NCBI RefSeq assembly: GCF_905475395.1
Contig: NC_058339.1
Span: 8,812,001 to 8,876,000, forward strand
DNA: 64,000 bases
Source: Chrysoperla carnea
Lineage: Eukaryota > Arthropoda > Insecta > Neuroptera > Chrysopidae
Direction of reading: 5' to 3'
Part shown: positions 11,933-21,127 of the stretch, one piece after another
How the letters are laid out: each line of letters opens with the position of its first letter
How positions within the stretch are numbered: position 1 is the first letter of the stretch
Notes under the pieces: generated by a model
What the model was told of the DNA's origin: nothing
What the model saw: only the letters and a program-made list of their open reading frames with translations
The model's database searches: none
Made by a program: the position numbers and the translations under genes

Positions 11933-12803
11933 TATGTACTTTATTTAATAATTGCTTCGTGAAGATTCAGCAATTTCACTTTCAATCGCGATAATTGAAA
12001 GATTTCCCTAATTAACCGGTAACCTAACCGAAATAATTTTATGAAACCGGTTAATTAACCAAAAACCTTTACTATTTTCAATATCAATAAATAATACGTA
12101 AGATTTGATTTTTTTAAATCAAATAATTTTAAATTGTCACTGAGCGACACCTAGGATTTTAAATTATCGTATTCCTATGTTCTTTATGTTTGATAATTTT
12201 GTCTGTGATTATAATACCAATACCATAATTACTTTTTTTCATGTTATTATTAAAGTAAGTAAATTAATTCTATTTTGTATACCTCCCAAGTTGCAAGTCA
12301 GCCCAGATCTGCCATTGGCCACTGAGCTTTGTTATCCTAATATGTTAGTATAGATTTAAGGGTTATTCCTTGTTCTTTATGTTTGATAATTTTGTCTGTG
12401 ATTATAAAACCAATACCATAATTTTTTTCATGTTATTATTTTTGTTTAAATTTTAAATAAAAAAATGTTTATTTTGTGCATTTTTTTTTCTTAAATTTCA
12501 TCCAAACATATAAATCTCATAAAACCGGTTTTTAGCCGGTTTTTCTTTTCAGAAACCGGTTTTGGGAACAAAACCAATATTTTTTTTCGTTCTCGATTTC
12601 GGTTAACCAAAAACTGATTTTTTTCCCGGTTTGATGCCCTCTGTATAATAATAAACATTAAAAATTAAAGTAGTTTTTTTTAATGTTATCCTGGGGGCGG
12701 CCATACAGACTGGCACGCAGGCGGCCATATACCCAGGCACGGCCCTGCTAATAAAGTATAATATTGTTGTTAATAATTATTTCAATTTATAATTTGAATA
12801 ATA

Positions 12804-15800
12804 ATGTCAAGTTCAGAAAGTGATGTGAGTGAGAAAAGTGCAAAAAGAAGAAAAGGGAAACGTAATCCTTCCAAATATAAAGTGAATGTGATCAAGAAAG
12901 CAAGATTGGATGGAGAGAAATATTGCAACTATTCTGGAAAAATTGTTAATCAACGAAATGTTGGATCACCATGCTTGTAAGTTACAATATATATTTTTTT
13001 TAATTAGAGTAAGTGCGTCAATTATGGACTGGTCCTGTAATATGGACTACCGGTGTTTCTCAAAGAACATCCTTCGTATCGAGCCGTCGCGCCGGCGCGC
13101 ACCCTTTACCCTCCCGCGGCCCCCTTGTCAGTTGCAAGCAAGCCAACAGAGCGCGCGCATGTGTTCACGGGAGCCATTTTTCGTTTTTGTCAACGCTCGA
13201 TATAATTTTTTAGTTAACTTCTTAAGACAATAATTTCAACAAATAATACTCTTTGTGAAAGTGAGTTAAACCAGGGAAAAGGTGAGTTATTTTACAATTA
13301 TTCATATTAGGTTACAATAACTAACAGTTTTTCTGATTTTTTTAACAACAATATTAACCTAGAAATGTATGTGTATTATAATATGGACCACCGGAATGTT
13401 TTGAATATGGACTAGTAGTCCATATTACAAACCGTCACTAATATTTAATTGTATTGTTTTAGGATGGCATCTACAACCAAAGAAAAGACCAGACAAACAT
13501 GGGATAAAAATGCAATGGCAAATGCAATTAAAGCTATACGAGAAAAGCAAATGGGATTTTTAAAAGCATCAAAAACATACGGAGTACCCAAAACTACGCT
13601 TATACGCTTATCAAAAATAGAAGACAAATCAATTAGTGACATTACGAACCAAACACTTGGAAGAAAATCTACTTTACCGAGTCAATTGGAAGATGAATTA
13701 GCTGATTATATTCTAGAAATGGAAAAATCTGGATTTGGTCTCACACGCAGGGCCATCAGATCTTTGGCTTACCAGCTAGCAGAAAAAAATAACATAAAGC
13801 ACTCATTTTCACAAGATAATGAATCTGCAGGAAGATCATGGTTGAGATTATTTCTCAAGCGCCATCCTAATCTATCCTTCCGCCGTCCAACGGGCACATC
13901 AATCGCAAGAATGAAAGGCTTTAACAAAGAAAATGTCAACGCTTTTTTTGATTTGTTGGAGAGCTCTTTGAATGAAATCCAGTATCCTGCGAGCAATGTG
14001 TATAACGTAGATGAAACTGGTATTTCAGTTGTGCCATCAAAAATGCCGGAGATATTGGCATTCAAGGGCAAAAAACAAATAGGAACTGTAACATCAGCAG
14101 AACGTGGATCAACGATCACTTGTGTGATATGTATGAGCGCAGGTGGCACATTTGTGCCACCGATGATGATATTTCCGCGAAAACGGGATAATCCACTACT
14201 GATGAAAGGTGCTCCACCTGGTGCCATTCACGCTTGTCATCCCTCAGGATGGATACAACTTGAACTATTTACTCAATGGTTCGAGCACTTTTTACAGCAT
14301 GTGAAACCAACTGCTACATCGCCAGTTCTCCTGATTTTAGACGGGCATTCCAGTCACACCCGAAATATCAAAGTAGTGGATTTAGCCAGAGAAAACCACG
14401 TTCGCTTGCTGAGTCTACCCCCTCACTCAAGTCACAAAACGCAGCCACTTGATAAAACATTTATGGGTCCATTAAAAAAGTATTTGACTGAAGAAATTCG
14501 TAAAAGACTACGAATGCAAGCTCGAGCAATAACACATTACGACATCGCAGAATTATTTGGTCAAGCCTACATAAGAGCTCAGCGTGCAGAATTGGCCATT
14601 AACGGCTTCCGTGCAACTGGAATATATCCCGTGAACAGGAATGTATTCCAAGATCATGACTTCATTGACGAAGACCTTCCAGAGGTAGAAGAAACTTTTG
14701 ATGATCCAGTGCGCGATTTAATGACACCAGTCAATGATGATTCCGATAACTGTTTGCCTGAGCCAAGAACTGTTGTAACTCCGAGTCCTCAATCTGTGAA
14801 TGTACCGCCATCACCCCAGAGTGTTGATGGACATCACCAAGCTAACCCGCAAACCGAAATGCCGACGACGACCATCGATGATGCTATAGCTGGTCCCTCA
14901 ACATCATCTAGAACATTTTTGTCGCCAAAAGTGTTGCAGCCTATACCGCGTTTGAAGAAGACAGTCAGCAATAGAGGAAGAAAAACCACCAGGCCTACGA
15001 TTTTGACATCTTCACCTTATAAACAAGATTTAGAAACGTCGATACAAAGGAGCACAAAAAAGAAACAAAAGAAAACGCCAAAGAAAACAGCACAAAAGAA
15101 AAGAAAAATCGCAAAAGATAAAAAATCATCGTCTGAAAGTTCTGATAAGAGTGATTTTTCAGTCAATGATAGTACCGATGAAAGTCCAGATCGTTCCCAA
15201 AATCAAAATGGTAGATGTTTGTATTGTAATGGGCTTTTTTCAGAAGATGTTCATGGAGAGAAATGGATCCAATGTGCATCTTGTAGGGAATGGGCTCATG
15301 AAGATTGTGCTGGCGTAGAAGATATGGTTGATTTCTTCGTGTGCGAATTGTGTACCAATGACTAGTTTAACCCTAATAGTTTACTGATTCAGTTTTAGGT
15401 GACAGGGCTAGTTTCTTTGATTAATTTTGAACCCAATTAACTGTGGTCCATATTTGAAACCATGTGGTCCATATTTTGTACACTATTTGCAAATTTCCAT
15501 TTATGATAAATTTTAGAAAATGTTGATTATTTCTAAGATGTCAAGGTTTCTTCAGAATTTTATTAATCGTTTTTGATACCAACTAATTATCGAACTGTTC
15601 AAAATATATAAGGCTGATTAAACTTTAAAACACTGAGTTTTATTTGACAAAACCCTTATGGTGGTCCATAATTGCCGCACTTACTCTAGTTGTACGGTAC
15701 CTACTTGGTCACAAATAATTTTTGATAAAACTTAGCTCGGCCTAGTTAGTTTAACTTTCAAAAATTGTTGAATGCATATTCTACTCCCAATAATACTGTT

Positions 15801-17654
15801 ATTATTATCATAACAAGTTCGAAGTGCAGGTATATCAAGCTTTGAAGTTCTGCTGCTGATTTCAAAAAACAACCCCTTAAGTTTTCCTTAAAAAATCAAT
15901 AATTATTCTTATACAGAATTATTGTTTGTAGGTGCCGGATGAAATGTTTTGACAAATTTTCAAACGATGAGAGAATTTCAATCCTTGAGAGATCTCGACA
16001 AATGAAGACAAAAGACGAACAAGACCTATTTCTCCAATCATTGATTGAAGCAGTTCCTGTGAAACAGAGAAGATCAAGGGTTACTACACTCAATGCGGAC
16101 GACGTCGATGACATGTTGACATGTGATGACAACGTTGACAATCTCAATGAAATTGACAAAAAAGAACTTCCAATTCCAAGTCACTCTGTTCAGCATGCTA
16201 GTTCATTCAAATTTCATGTACTGTTTCAAGAAAGAAGAATTCTTGTGTGTCGTAAAGCATATCTCAGTTTATATTCCTTGGGAGAGAAGCGTGTAAGAAG
16301 ACTGAAAGATATTCTATTGAAGGGTAACACTCCCAAAGACTTGAGAGGTCAGCAGCAGAACCGTAAAACGTTTCCAATAGATTATGTAGAACAAATTAAA
16401 GACCACATAAAATCATTTCCTGTAAAACAAAGCCATTATTCATCAAAGGAGGTTAATTATCTCGATGCAAAATTAGATGTGAAAAAAATGTATTCTCTGT
16501 TCTTAAAAAAACATAATGATAGTGATGTTAAATACAGTTTTTATTACAAAATTTTCAAAGAGCATTTCAATTATCGATTTGGAAGACCCCAAATCGATAC
16601 ATGCTGTGAATGTGAAGAGCTCATGACAAGAATAAGGAGCCCTCAGCTCAATGACACTGCTAAAAAAGTTGCATCTGCTCAGTTTCTTATTCATAAAAGA
16701 CGAAGCAATAAATTTTATAAATCATTAAGGGACACTAAGGAATATTGCCAGAATAGATCCAATGCAACTCTTCTGTGCTTTGATTATATGCAAAATATAA
16801 GTTTACCATGTATTCCAGTCCAGGAAATATTTTACATGCGACAACTTTCAGTTTATCCATTTGCCATACATGATGGGAAAACTGATATAACTCAATTTTA
16901 CTTGTACCATGAGGGCATTGCTCAAAAAGGAAGTAATGAAGTTTGTTCTTTTTTGTTGGACTACATCTCTTCAATTCCCGAAGTTGATGAATTGTACCTA
17001 TACAGTGATAACTGTACGGGTCAAAATAAGAACCATGCAGTCATTAGACTGATCATGGCTCTTACTGATTCGGGAAGGTTCACAAAAATTGTCTATAGGC
17101 TTCCAGTTAGGGGTCATTCGTTCCTTCCTTGCGATCGATCTTTTGGTCTAGTTAAACGATCCCTTCGAAAACATGATAGGTACTATACTGTGAAAGAAAT
17201 TGAAGATTTGATTATATCATCTTCTTAAGGGAAAAAATTCAAAGTCAAGTGCATAGAAACCCAGGACGTGAAAGACTTTACTTCTTGGTGGCCATTGCAT
17301 TATAAAAAATGTGTAGCTTCTGTTGAAAGTCAGGGAGCAAAAAAAGGAAAACGGGAGTACTTTACTCTCACAAAATATCACGAGTTTGTTTGTGATAGTT
17401 CTAAAAAAGGGTGCATTGCAGTATCTGAGTTCACTGATGGAATCAATGAAAGACATTTCAATTTACTGAACAATCAATCAGCTGCTGTATCAATGCCCAC
17501 CACACAGGCATATGGCCACCACAAGCGGCCAATCAATGAAGAAAAATTGAATGATTTAAAAAAAACACTTCAATACATCCCTGATGAATTCAGACCATTC
17601 TATAACACTATACAAAATTGGCCAACGAAGAAAGGCAAAAGGCAAGAAGTTTGA
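12804..17654 (+). CDS. DUF7869-like putative transposase, two exons, one internal stop
   Basis: Exon 1 is 12804-12976 ([11 protein letters not shown] then a basic stretch), donor GTAAGT. Exon 2 starts at 15932 after TTTGTAG; the phase-2 junction restores a Leu and runs on into [14 protein letters not shown]. The intron was small before a pogo element landed in it. Exon 2 has a Cys pair region ([11 protein letters not shown]), LLCFDYMQN (candidate first Asp), [11 protein letters not shown] (second Asp; hallmark of the family) and [12 protein letters not shown] (candidate third acid). The frame is stopped once by TAA at 17226-17228 and continues in the same frame to 17654, adding WWPLHYKKC and a C-terminal helical part. 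Such proteins are multicopy in insects and cnidarians. The DDE reading is inference from spacing. Start chosen as the first ATG in frame with the junction. Confidence 0.75.
13007..15686 (+). mobile_element. pogo/Tigger-type element A
   Basis: Terminal inverted repeats GAGTAAGTGCG[TG]CAATTATG face each other at 13007 and 15686, and the duplicated target is TA (13005-13006 and 15687-15688), the rule for Tc1/mariner-pogo. The 2,680-bp element carries one intact transposase gene. The word ATATGGAC or its complement GTCCATAT recurs in both subterminal regions (near 13022, 13040, 13381, 13405, 13420, 15446, 15470, 15660). It lies wholly inside the intron of the DUF7869 gene, in the same orientation, so splicing of the host element may have survived. 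Confidence 0.95.
13464..15365 (+). CDS. pogo/Tigger transposase with C-terminal PHD finger
   Basis: The protein is 633 aa and uninterrupted. It has an N-terminal psq-type helix-turn-helix (about residues 8-50, ending PKTTLIRL), a CENP-B-like second DNA-binding half ([12 protein letters not shown]), and a DDE_1 core with NVDETGIS (first Asp), [11 protein letters not shown] (second Asp) and [15 protein letters not shown] (third Asp), the DDD form typical of pogo. A Ser/Lys-rich linker leads to a PHD-type zinc finger (CLYCNGLF through CELC, about residues 585-630). The longer frame upstream is only intron: GTGAGT at 13282 and TTTTAGG at 13462 bracket a likely 5' UTR intron, so I start at ATG 13464. 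No damage is seen. The PHD could read histone marks and bias target choice; that is inference. Confidence 0.95.
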   Translation: MASTTKEKTRQTWDKNAMANAIKAIREKQMGFLKASKTYGVPKTTLIRLSKIEDKSISDITNQTLGRKSTLPSQLEDELADYILEMEKSGFGLTRRAIRSLAYQLAEKNNIKHSFSQDNESAGRSWLRLFLKRHPNLSFRRPTGTSIARMKGFNKENVNAFFDLLESSLNEIQYPASNVYNVDETGISVVPSKMPEILAFKGKKQIGTVTSAERGSTITCVICMSAGGTFVPPMMIFPRKRDNPLLMKGAPPGAIHACHPSGWIQLELFTQWFEHFLQHVKPTATSPVLLILDGHSSHTRNIKVVDLARENHVRLLSLPPHSSHKTQPLDKTFMGPLKKYLTEEIRKRLRMQARAITHYDIAELFGQAYIRAQRAELAINGFRATGIYPVNRNVFQDHDFIDEDLPEVEETFDDPVRDLMTPVNDDSDNCLPEPRTVVTPSPQSVNVPPSPQSVDGHHQANPQTEMPTTTIDDAIAGPSTSSRTFLSPKVLQPIPRLKKTVSNRGRKTTRPTILTSSPYKQDLETSIQRSTKKKQKKTPKKTAQKKRKIAKDKKSSSESSDKSDFSVNDSTDESPDRSQNQNGRCLYCNGLFSEDVHGEKWIQCASCREWAHEDCAGVEDMVDFFVCELCTND

Positions 17655-17779
17655 TTCAACTTTTGTACACTTATAATTTTGTACACTTAAATTATATTTT
17701 ATAATTATATGAGTAATAATTCAACAAAATATTTGTATTATTCCATCAACATAACACTTCCAATTGTGATAAAAAGTTG

Positions 17780-18036
17780 AGCTTTATTTTTGAAAGGGCT
17801 CTTATCACACATTAATTTGTGAAAGGCCTCATGTCAGTATTTTAAATTGTTCATAATTATGTGAGAAATTGATTTGACATTTTGTGAGCAGAATATATGT
17901 ATGTAAATGTGATTGAAATAATACTTGGAATTGAAAAAACTGGAATTATCAACAATGGATAAATATAAGAGACATTTTTTTAGCTGCTGAAAAATTGACT
18001 TCAAGTGACAAGAGGCCTTTCATAAATAAGCGATTC
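17780..18036 (-). repeat. Subterminal motif array, right end of DUF7869 element
   Basis: Variants of TATGAAAGGCCTCATGTCA lie near 17789 (GAAAGGGCTCTTATCAC), 17818 (GTGAAAGGCCTCATGTCAG) and, in reverse, 18003-18030 within the terminal repeat itself. Together with the left array this brackets the element. Confidence 0.6.
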
Positions 18037-19110
18037 ATCCTATCGAGTTTTTGTCCATTGGAATTTGGAAAAGTAATGAGAACGGTTTGTAACAGTTTAC
18101 GAGAACATGCGGAAATTTTTACAATTTCTCGGCGGCAAAGAATAAAGAAAGTGCAACAAAAAAATCTCCAACTCCAACTAGAGGTTTAAAAAATAAAATA
18201 TCTAAAATACCGTGAACGAAAGCAAAGAACCCGAGAACGAGAACGGCTTCAAAGAGAAAAAATCAAATTGATAATGACGAATACAATGCAAGCATTCCAG
18301 TTCACATCGAAGGGTAGATATATATTTCAAGTCTTGCGTATACGGAGGCTTTTAGAGAATATCTCTAAAAGCTTCAAGAAGAAGCACATTTCTTGTTTTG
18401 CTCATACTCTTTGGGAGTTCAAAATATTCTAAAATCTACGATCAAGCGCAGTGAGTCATTACTGGAACTAACAATTGATTGAGTTTTCCAACTTGCTTTG
18501 GTGTTTGACAGTCCAAGTGATTTCCAGTACTTTTGGACGAAATCATTAGCAACTTCAAAGAAATTGGAACCGGAACTACAAATAAAACGAATAATAACGA
18601 AAACAATTCAAGTTTTCAACGTTGTTTGGACGAATCTATCAGAAAAAGAAACTGCGAATGCATGGCATAATTTAGAGAAGAAATGTTTAGACGATAATTT
18701 ATTCTGCACAGAATACTTCGATGCAGAAATAAACGAAAAATTAATGATATTCTTAAGGAATTGGAAAAGAGAGTCGCAAGGTATATGGGACAAATATTGT
18801 GGGTCTCCGCCCACAATACAAGTGGATGGGAACATATCCACGTTTTGCCAATAACAAAAAAAAAAAAAAAAAAAGAAAAATTGTGGAAAGTGAAGATAGC
18901 GATAGTGATAATATTGATGGTATTAATTATACTGTCACTTTAGATTGTTTTTTTAAAGCGTGTTTATTAACTTTCGCTACACCTTTTGATTTCCAGCAGC
19001 AATTGATGTTTTCATTGCCAAATATAAAAAAGCAATCGAAGAAGGAACAGAAACCATTGAAGAAAATTGTTTTTGCCATGATCAAAGCGATACATCAACT
19101 GTGTCAGCCG
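18037..19110 (+). other. Unclassified relic with mini-intron
   Basis: Only short frames are present. 18498-18850 encodes about 118 residues with no recognised domain. After an A-rich run of about 20 bp (18857 onward) comes a Ser/Asp-rich leader ending EDSDSDNIDG, then a likely intron (ending GATTTCCAG near 18997) and a short tail. Leader and intron match 6700-6990 in order, giving a second copy of that dead repeat. It abuts the piggyBac fragment that follows, and may be its diverged N-terminus. Confidence 0.4.
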
Positions 19111-19123
19111 AATATGAAGGAGT

Positions 19124-19843
19124 TTGTTGGGTGCACTATTAAAAGACAAAAATATGAAAAAAGGCGATTACGACATGATGGTTTCAAATACTGGTCTCGT
19201 TTATGCAAAGTGGAAAGACACAAAAGTAGTGCATGCCTGTTCAAATTTTCACGGCACAGACGAGGTCCAGATTTCAAGAAGGCAAAAGATGGAAATAAAT
19301 TGGATGTGAAGTGTCCAAAACTAATAAAAGGCTATTGTCAAAATATGGGAGGAGTTGACCACGCAGACTATTTTCGTGCTCTGTACGGAATTGATAGAAA
19401 AGCAAAGAAGTGGTGGCATTGCTTTTTTTTTTGGATTGCTTGAAATAGCATTTTATTTTTTTGGATTGCTTGAAATAGCATTTGTAAATGCTTACATTTT
19501 GTATAGGGAATCCATTGAAGACATACCATTGTTGGATTTTAGGCGAAGAGTAATAAGAGGTTTATTATCTCGATGGACGTCTGACCAAAATGTAACGCCT
19601 CGTGTAAGGAAGAAAACCCAACAAAATACTGTTAAAAGACGAAAATACCATTGTAGTGTATCAGATGACGTAAGATTCTCAGGTAATCATTTGGTGGAAT
19701 TTGTAAATTCACGCGGCAGATGTGAATACTGTAGCAGCATGGGAGTGCAATCAAAGCCACAATCCAAGTGCACACTTTGCCAAATCTTTTTATGTTGCAA
19801 TGTGAATAAAAATTGCCACAAAGAATTTCATATTAAGTAATCA
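19124..19843 (+). pseudogene. piggyBac transposase 3' fragment
   Basis: The C-terminal half of a PGBD4-like piggyBac transposase: MKKGDYDMMVSNTGL, VKCPKLIKGY then NMGGVDHADYFRALYG (the third-Asp block with both Asp), KKWWH, FGLLEIAFVNAYILY, and the Cys-rich tail RGRCEYCSSMGV through LCCNVNKNCHKEFHIK with stop at about 19838. There are at least two shifts: one near 19290 and one near 19428, where a 26-bp unit (TTTTTTGGATTGCTTGAAAT and onward) is tandemly doubled. The N-terminal half with the first two Asp is missing. It is closer to the element at 39594-44784 than to the 16-kb one, judged by the tail. Confidence 0.85.
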
Positions 19844-19919
19844 CATTATATAAGTGTATTTTTTTAATAAAAATAAATAAAACTTATTTCGGTGTATTTT
19901 TTTATCAACCTTTAGTCCT

Positions 19920-19941
19920 GACGGTACTTATAAGTACCGTC
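19920..19941. repeat. 22-bp perfect palindrome beyond the piggyBac fragment
   Basis: The sequence around GGTACTTATAAGTACC is self-complementary over 22 bp. It lies about 80 bp past the stop of the preceding piggyBac fragment. Short palindromes in this position are also seen in the 16-kb piggyBac, so it is likely a subterminal site of the broken one. Confidence 0.7.
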
Positions 19942-20019
19942 CTTGTATTTCTTTTATGGAATAATATTTTGATACGACATATACTGATTAACTTTAATTA
20001 AGACTTAAAAATTCAAAAT

Positions 20020-20689
20020 ACCCATGCTTGTGGTACAATTCGTGTTGGCCGCAAAGGTTTACCACAAAATAAGATTAATGAAAAAAAATTGAAGAGGGGA
20101 GATTTTGAGATGCTCGCGAGCAATACGGGAATAACATATTACGTCTGGAAGGACAACAGAGTCGTTCATCTGGCATCTAATTGCCATGGGGACGAAGAAA
20201 GTGTAGTGGAACGAAAGAATAAAACGGGCGTGAAAGAACCAATTCGTTGCCCGCAGGTGGTTAAAGACTATGGCATCTTCATGAGCGGTGTAGACAAGGC
20301 AGATCATCTACGAAGTCTATACGGGCTTAATCGACGAAGCAAAAAATGGTGGCATCGTCTTTTCTTCGGTTTTCTAGAAATTGCTTTTGTGAATTCGTAT
20401 ATTATTTATTCGCAAACAGTGGAAAAAATACCTATGCTAGAATATCGCAGAAATGTTACGCGAGGCCTGTGTATCAAAAATAAAGCAATGGGTACACCAA
20501 GAAAAAGAAAAGTTGATAACCAAAAACTTGTAAAAAGGAAAAAAAAATATCAACATTCAGTGCCTACCGATGTCAGGTTGGGAAATGTAGGCGCCCACTG
20601 GCCCGAATTTACTAATACTCGAGGAAGATGTGAAATGTGTCGTGGATTAGCTGTTAACAATGATACATTACAAAATTCAAACATTTTTG
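20020..20689 (+). pseudogene. 5'-truncated piggyBac transposase fragment ending in a splice donor
   Basis: The frame is open from THACGTIR through MKRGDFEML-like, GVDKADHLRSLYG (third-Asp block), RSKKWWHRLFFG, FLEIAFVNSYIIY and HWPEFTNTRGRCEMC, the start of the Cys-rich tail. It then diverges from normal piggyBac tails and meets GTAAGT at 20690. The first two catalytic Asp are absent because the left half is missing. The donor is in phase 1, which matches the next exons downstream (see the DUF7869 gene that follows). So it is either a dead fragment that happens to end at a cryptic donor, or a 5' exon of a chimeric gene. I favour dead fragment but cannot exclude the chimera. Confidence 0.75.
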
Positions 20690-20846
20690 GTAAGTCTGCA
20701 TATTTTTAACCAATAGATGTTGATAAAATATAGGAGAAGGGGGAGTTTAAGTCTAGATGCAACGCCACTAAGTGAGGTCTCGGTGCGTAAGAAATTTATT
20801 TATCAGCTTTTATTATTTGTTTTATAACCTACGGTTTTTATTTTAG

Positions 20847-21083
20847 ATGCAGCGTCATTACTACCCAGCGATGTTTCTATTGGTTTGGAGAAAAACAATT
20901 TTAATAACATAATAAATAATCATGAAGTAGAAAGTTGTAATCAAAATGTTGTTAACCCAAATTGTGGGAGATATAACCTAGAATTAGCTGATAGTTATGC
21001 ACCACTGCAAAGCTCAATTATTTTGGGTACGTAAGACTAGATTTTTTTAAACCAAAGCCATTTGTTATCATTTGAATCGTATT

Positions 21084-21127
<44 letters not shown>

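Larger units (their letters stand above)
7990..12747 (+). mobile_element. hAT transposon, ZMYM1-like, with nested MITE
   Basis: The ends are CAGGGCCGTGCCTG at 7990 and its inverse CAGGCACGGCCCTG ending at 12747. The 8-bp target duplication CTAATAAA is perfect (7982-7989 and 12748-12755). These are textbook hAT termini. The element is 4,758 bp, of which 777 bp is a later MITE plus its target duplication (8530-9306). The transposase gene (9352-11932) needs only one base changed to be open throughout. It landed just 5' of the DUF7869 gene. The 3' flank of the gene (12000-12700) holds AT-rich sequence with repeated AACCGGTT words. Confidence 0.93.
7695..18036 (+). mobile_element. DUF7869-type DNA transposon with two nested elements
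   Basis: Inverted termini match: GAATCGCTTATTTATGAAAG begins at 7695 and its reverse complement ends at 18036, with GGCCTC[A/T]TGTCAC following inside. The flanks ATCT and ATCC hint at a roughly 4-bp target duplication with one mismatch. Subterminal copies of TATGAAAGGCCTCATGTCA recur at both ends. The only gene is a two-exon DUF7869-like putative DDE transposase (12804-17654). A hAT (7990-12747) sits in its 5' flank and a pogo (13007-15686) in its intron; without them the element is about 2.9 kb. Flank, gene and right end are all present, so the outer element was whole when hit. I cannot assign the superfamily with certainty; a Sola-like element is one possibility. Confidence 0.7.

Noticed and set aside
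12910-13233. Plus-strand open frame of 107 codons
   Set aside because: It crosses the DUF7869 exon in another frame and then the end of the pogo element; no domain and wrong frame for the exon.
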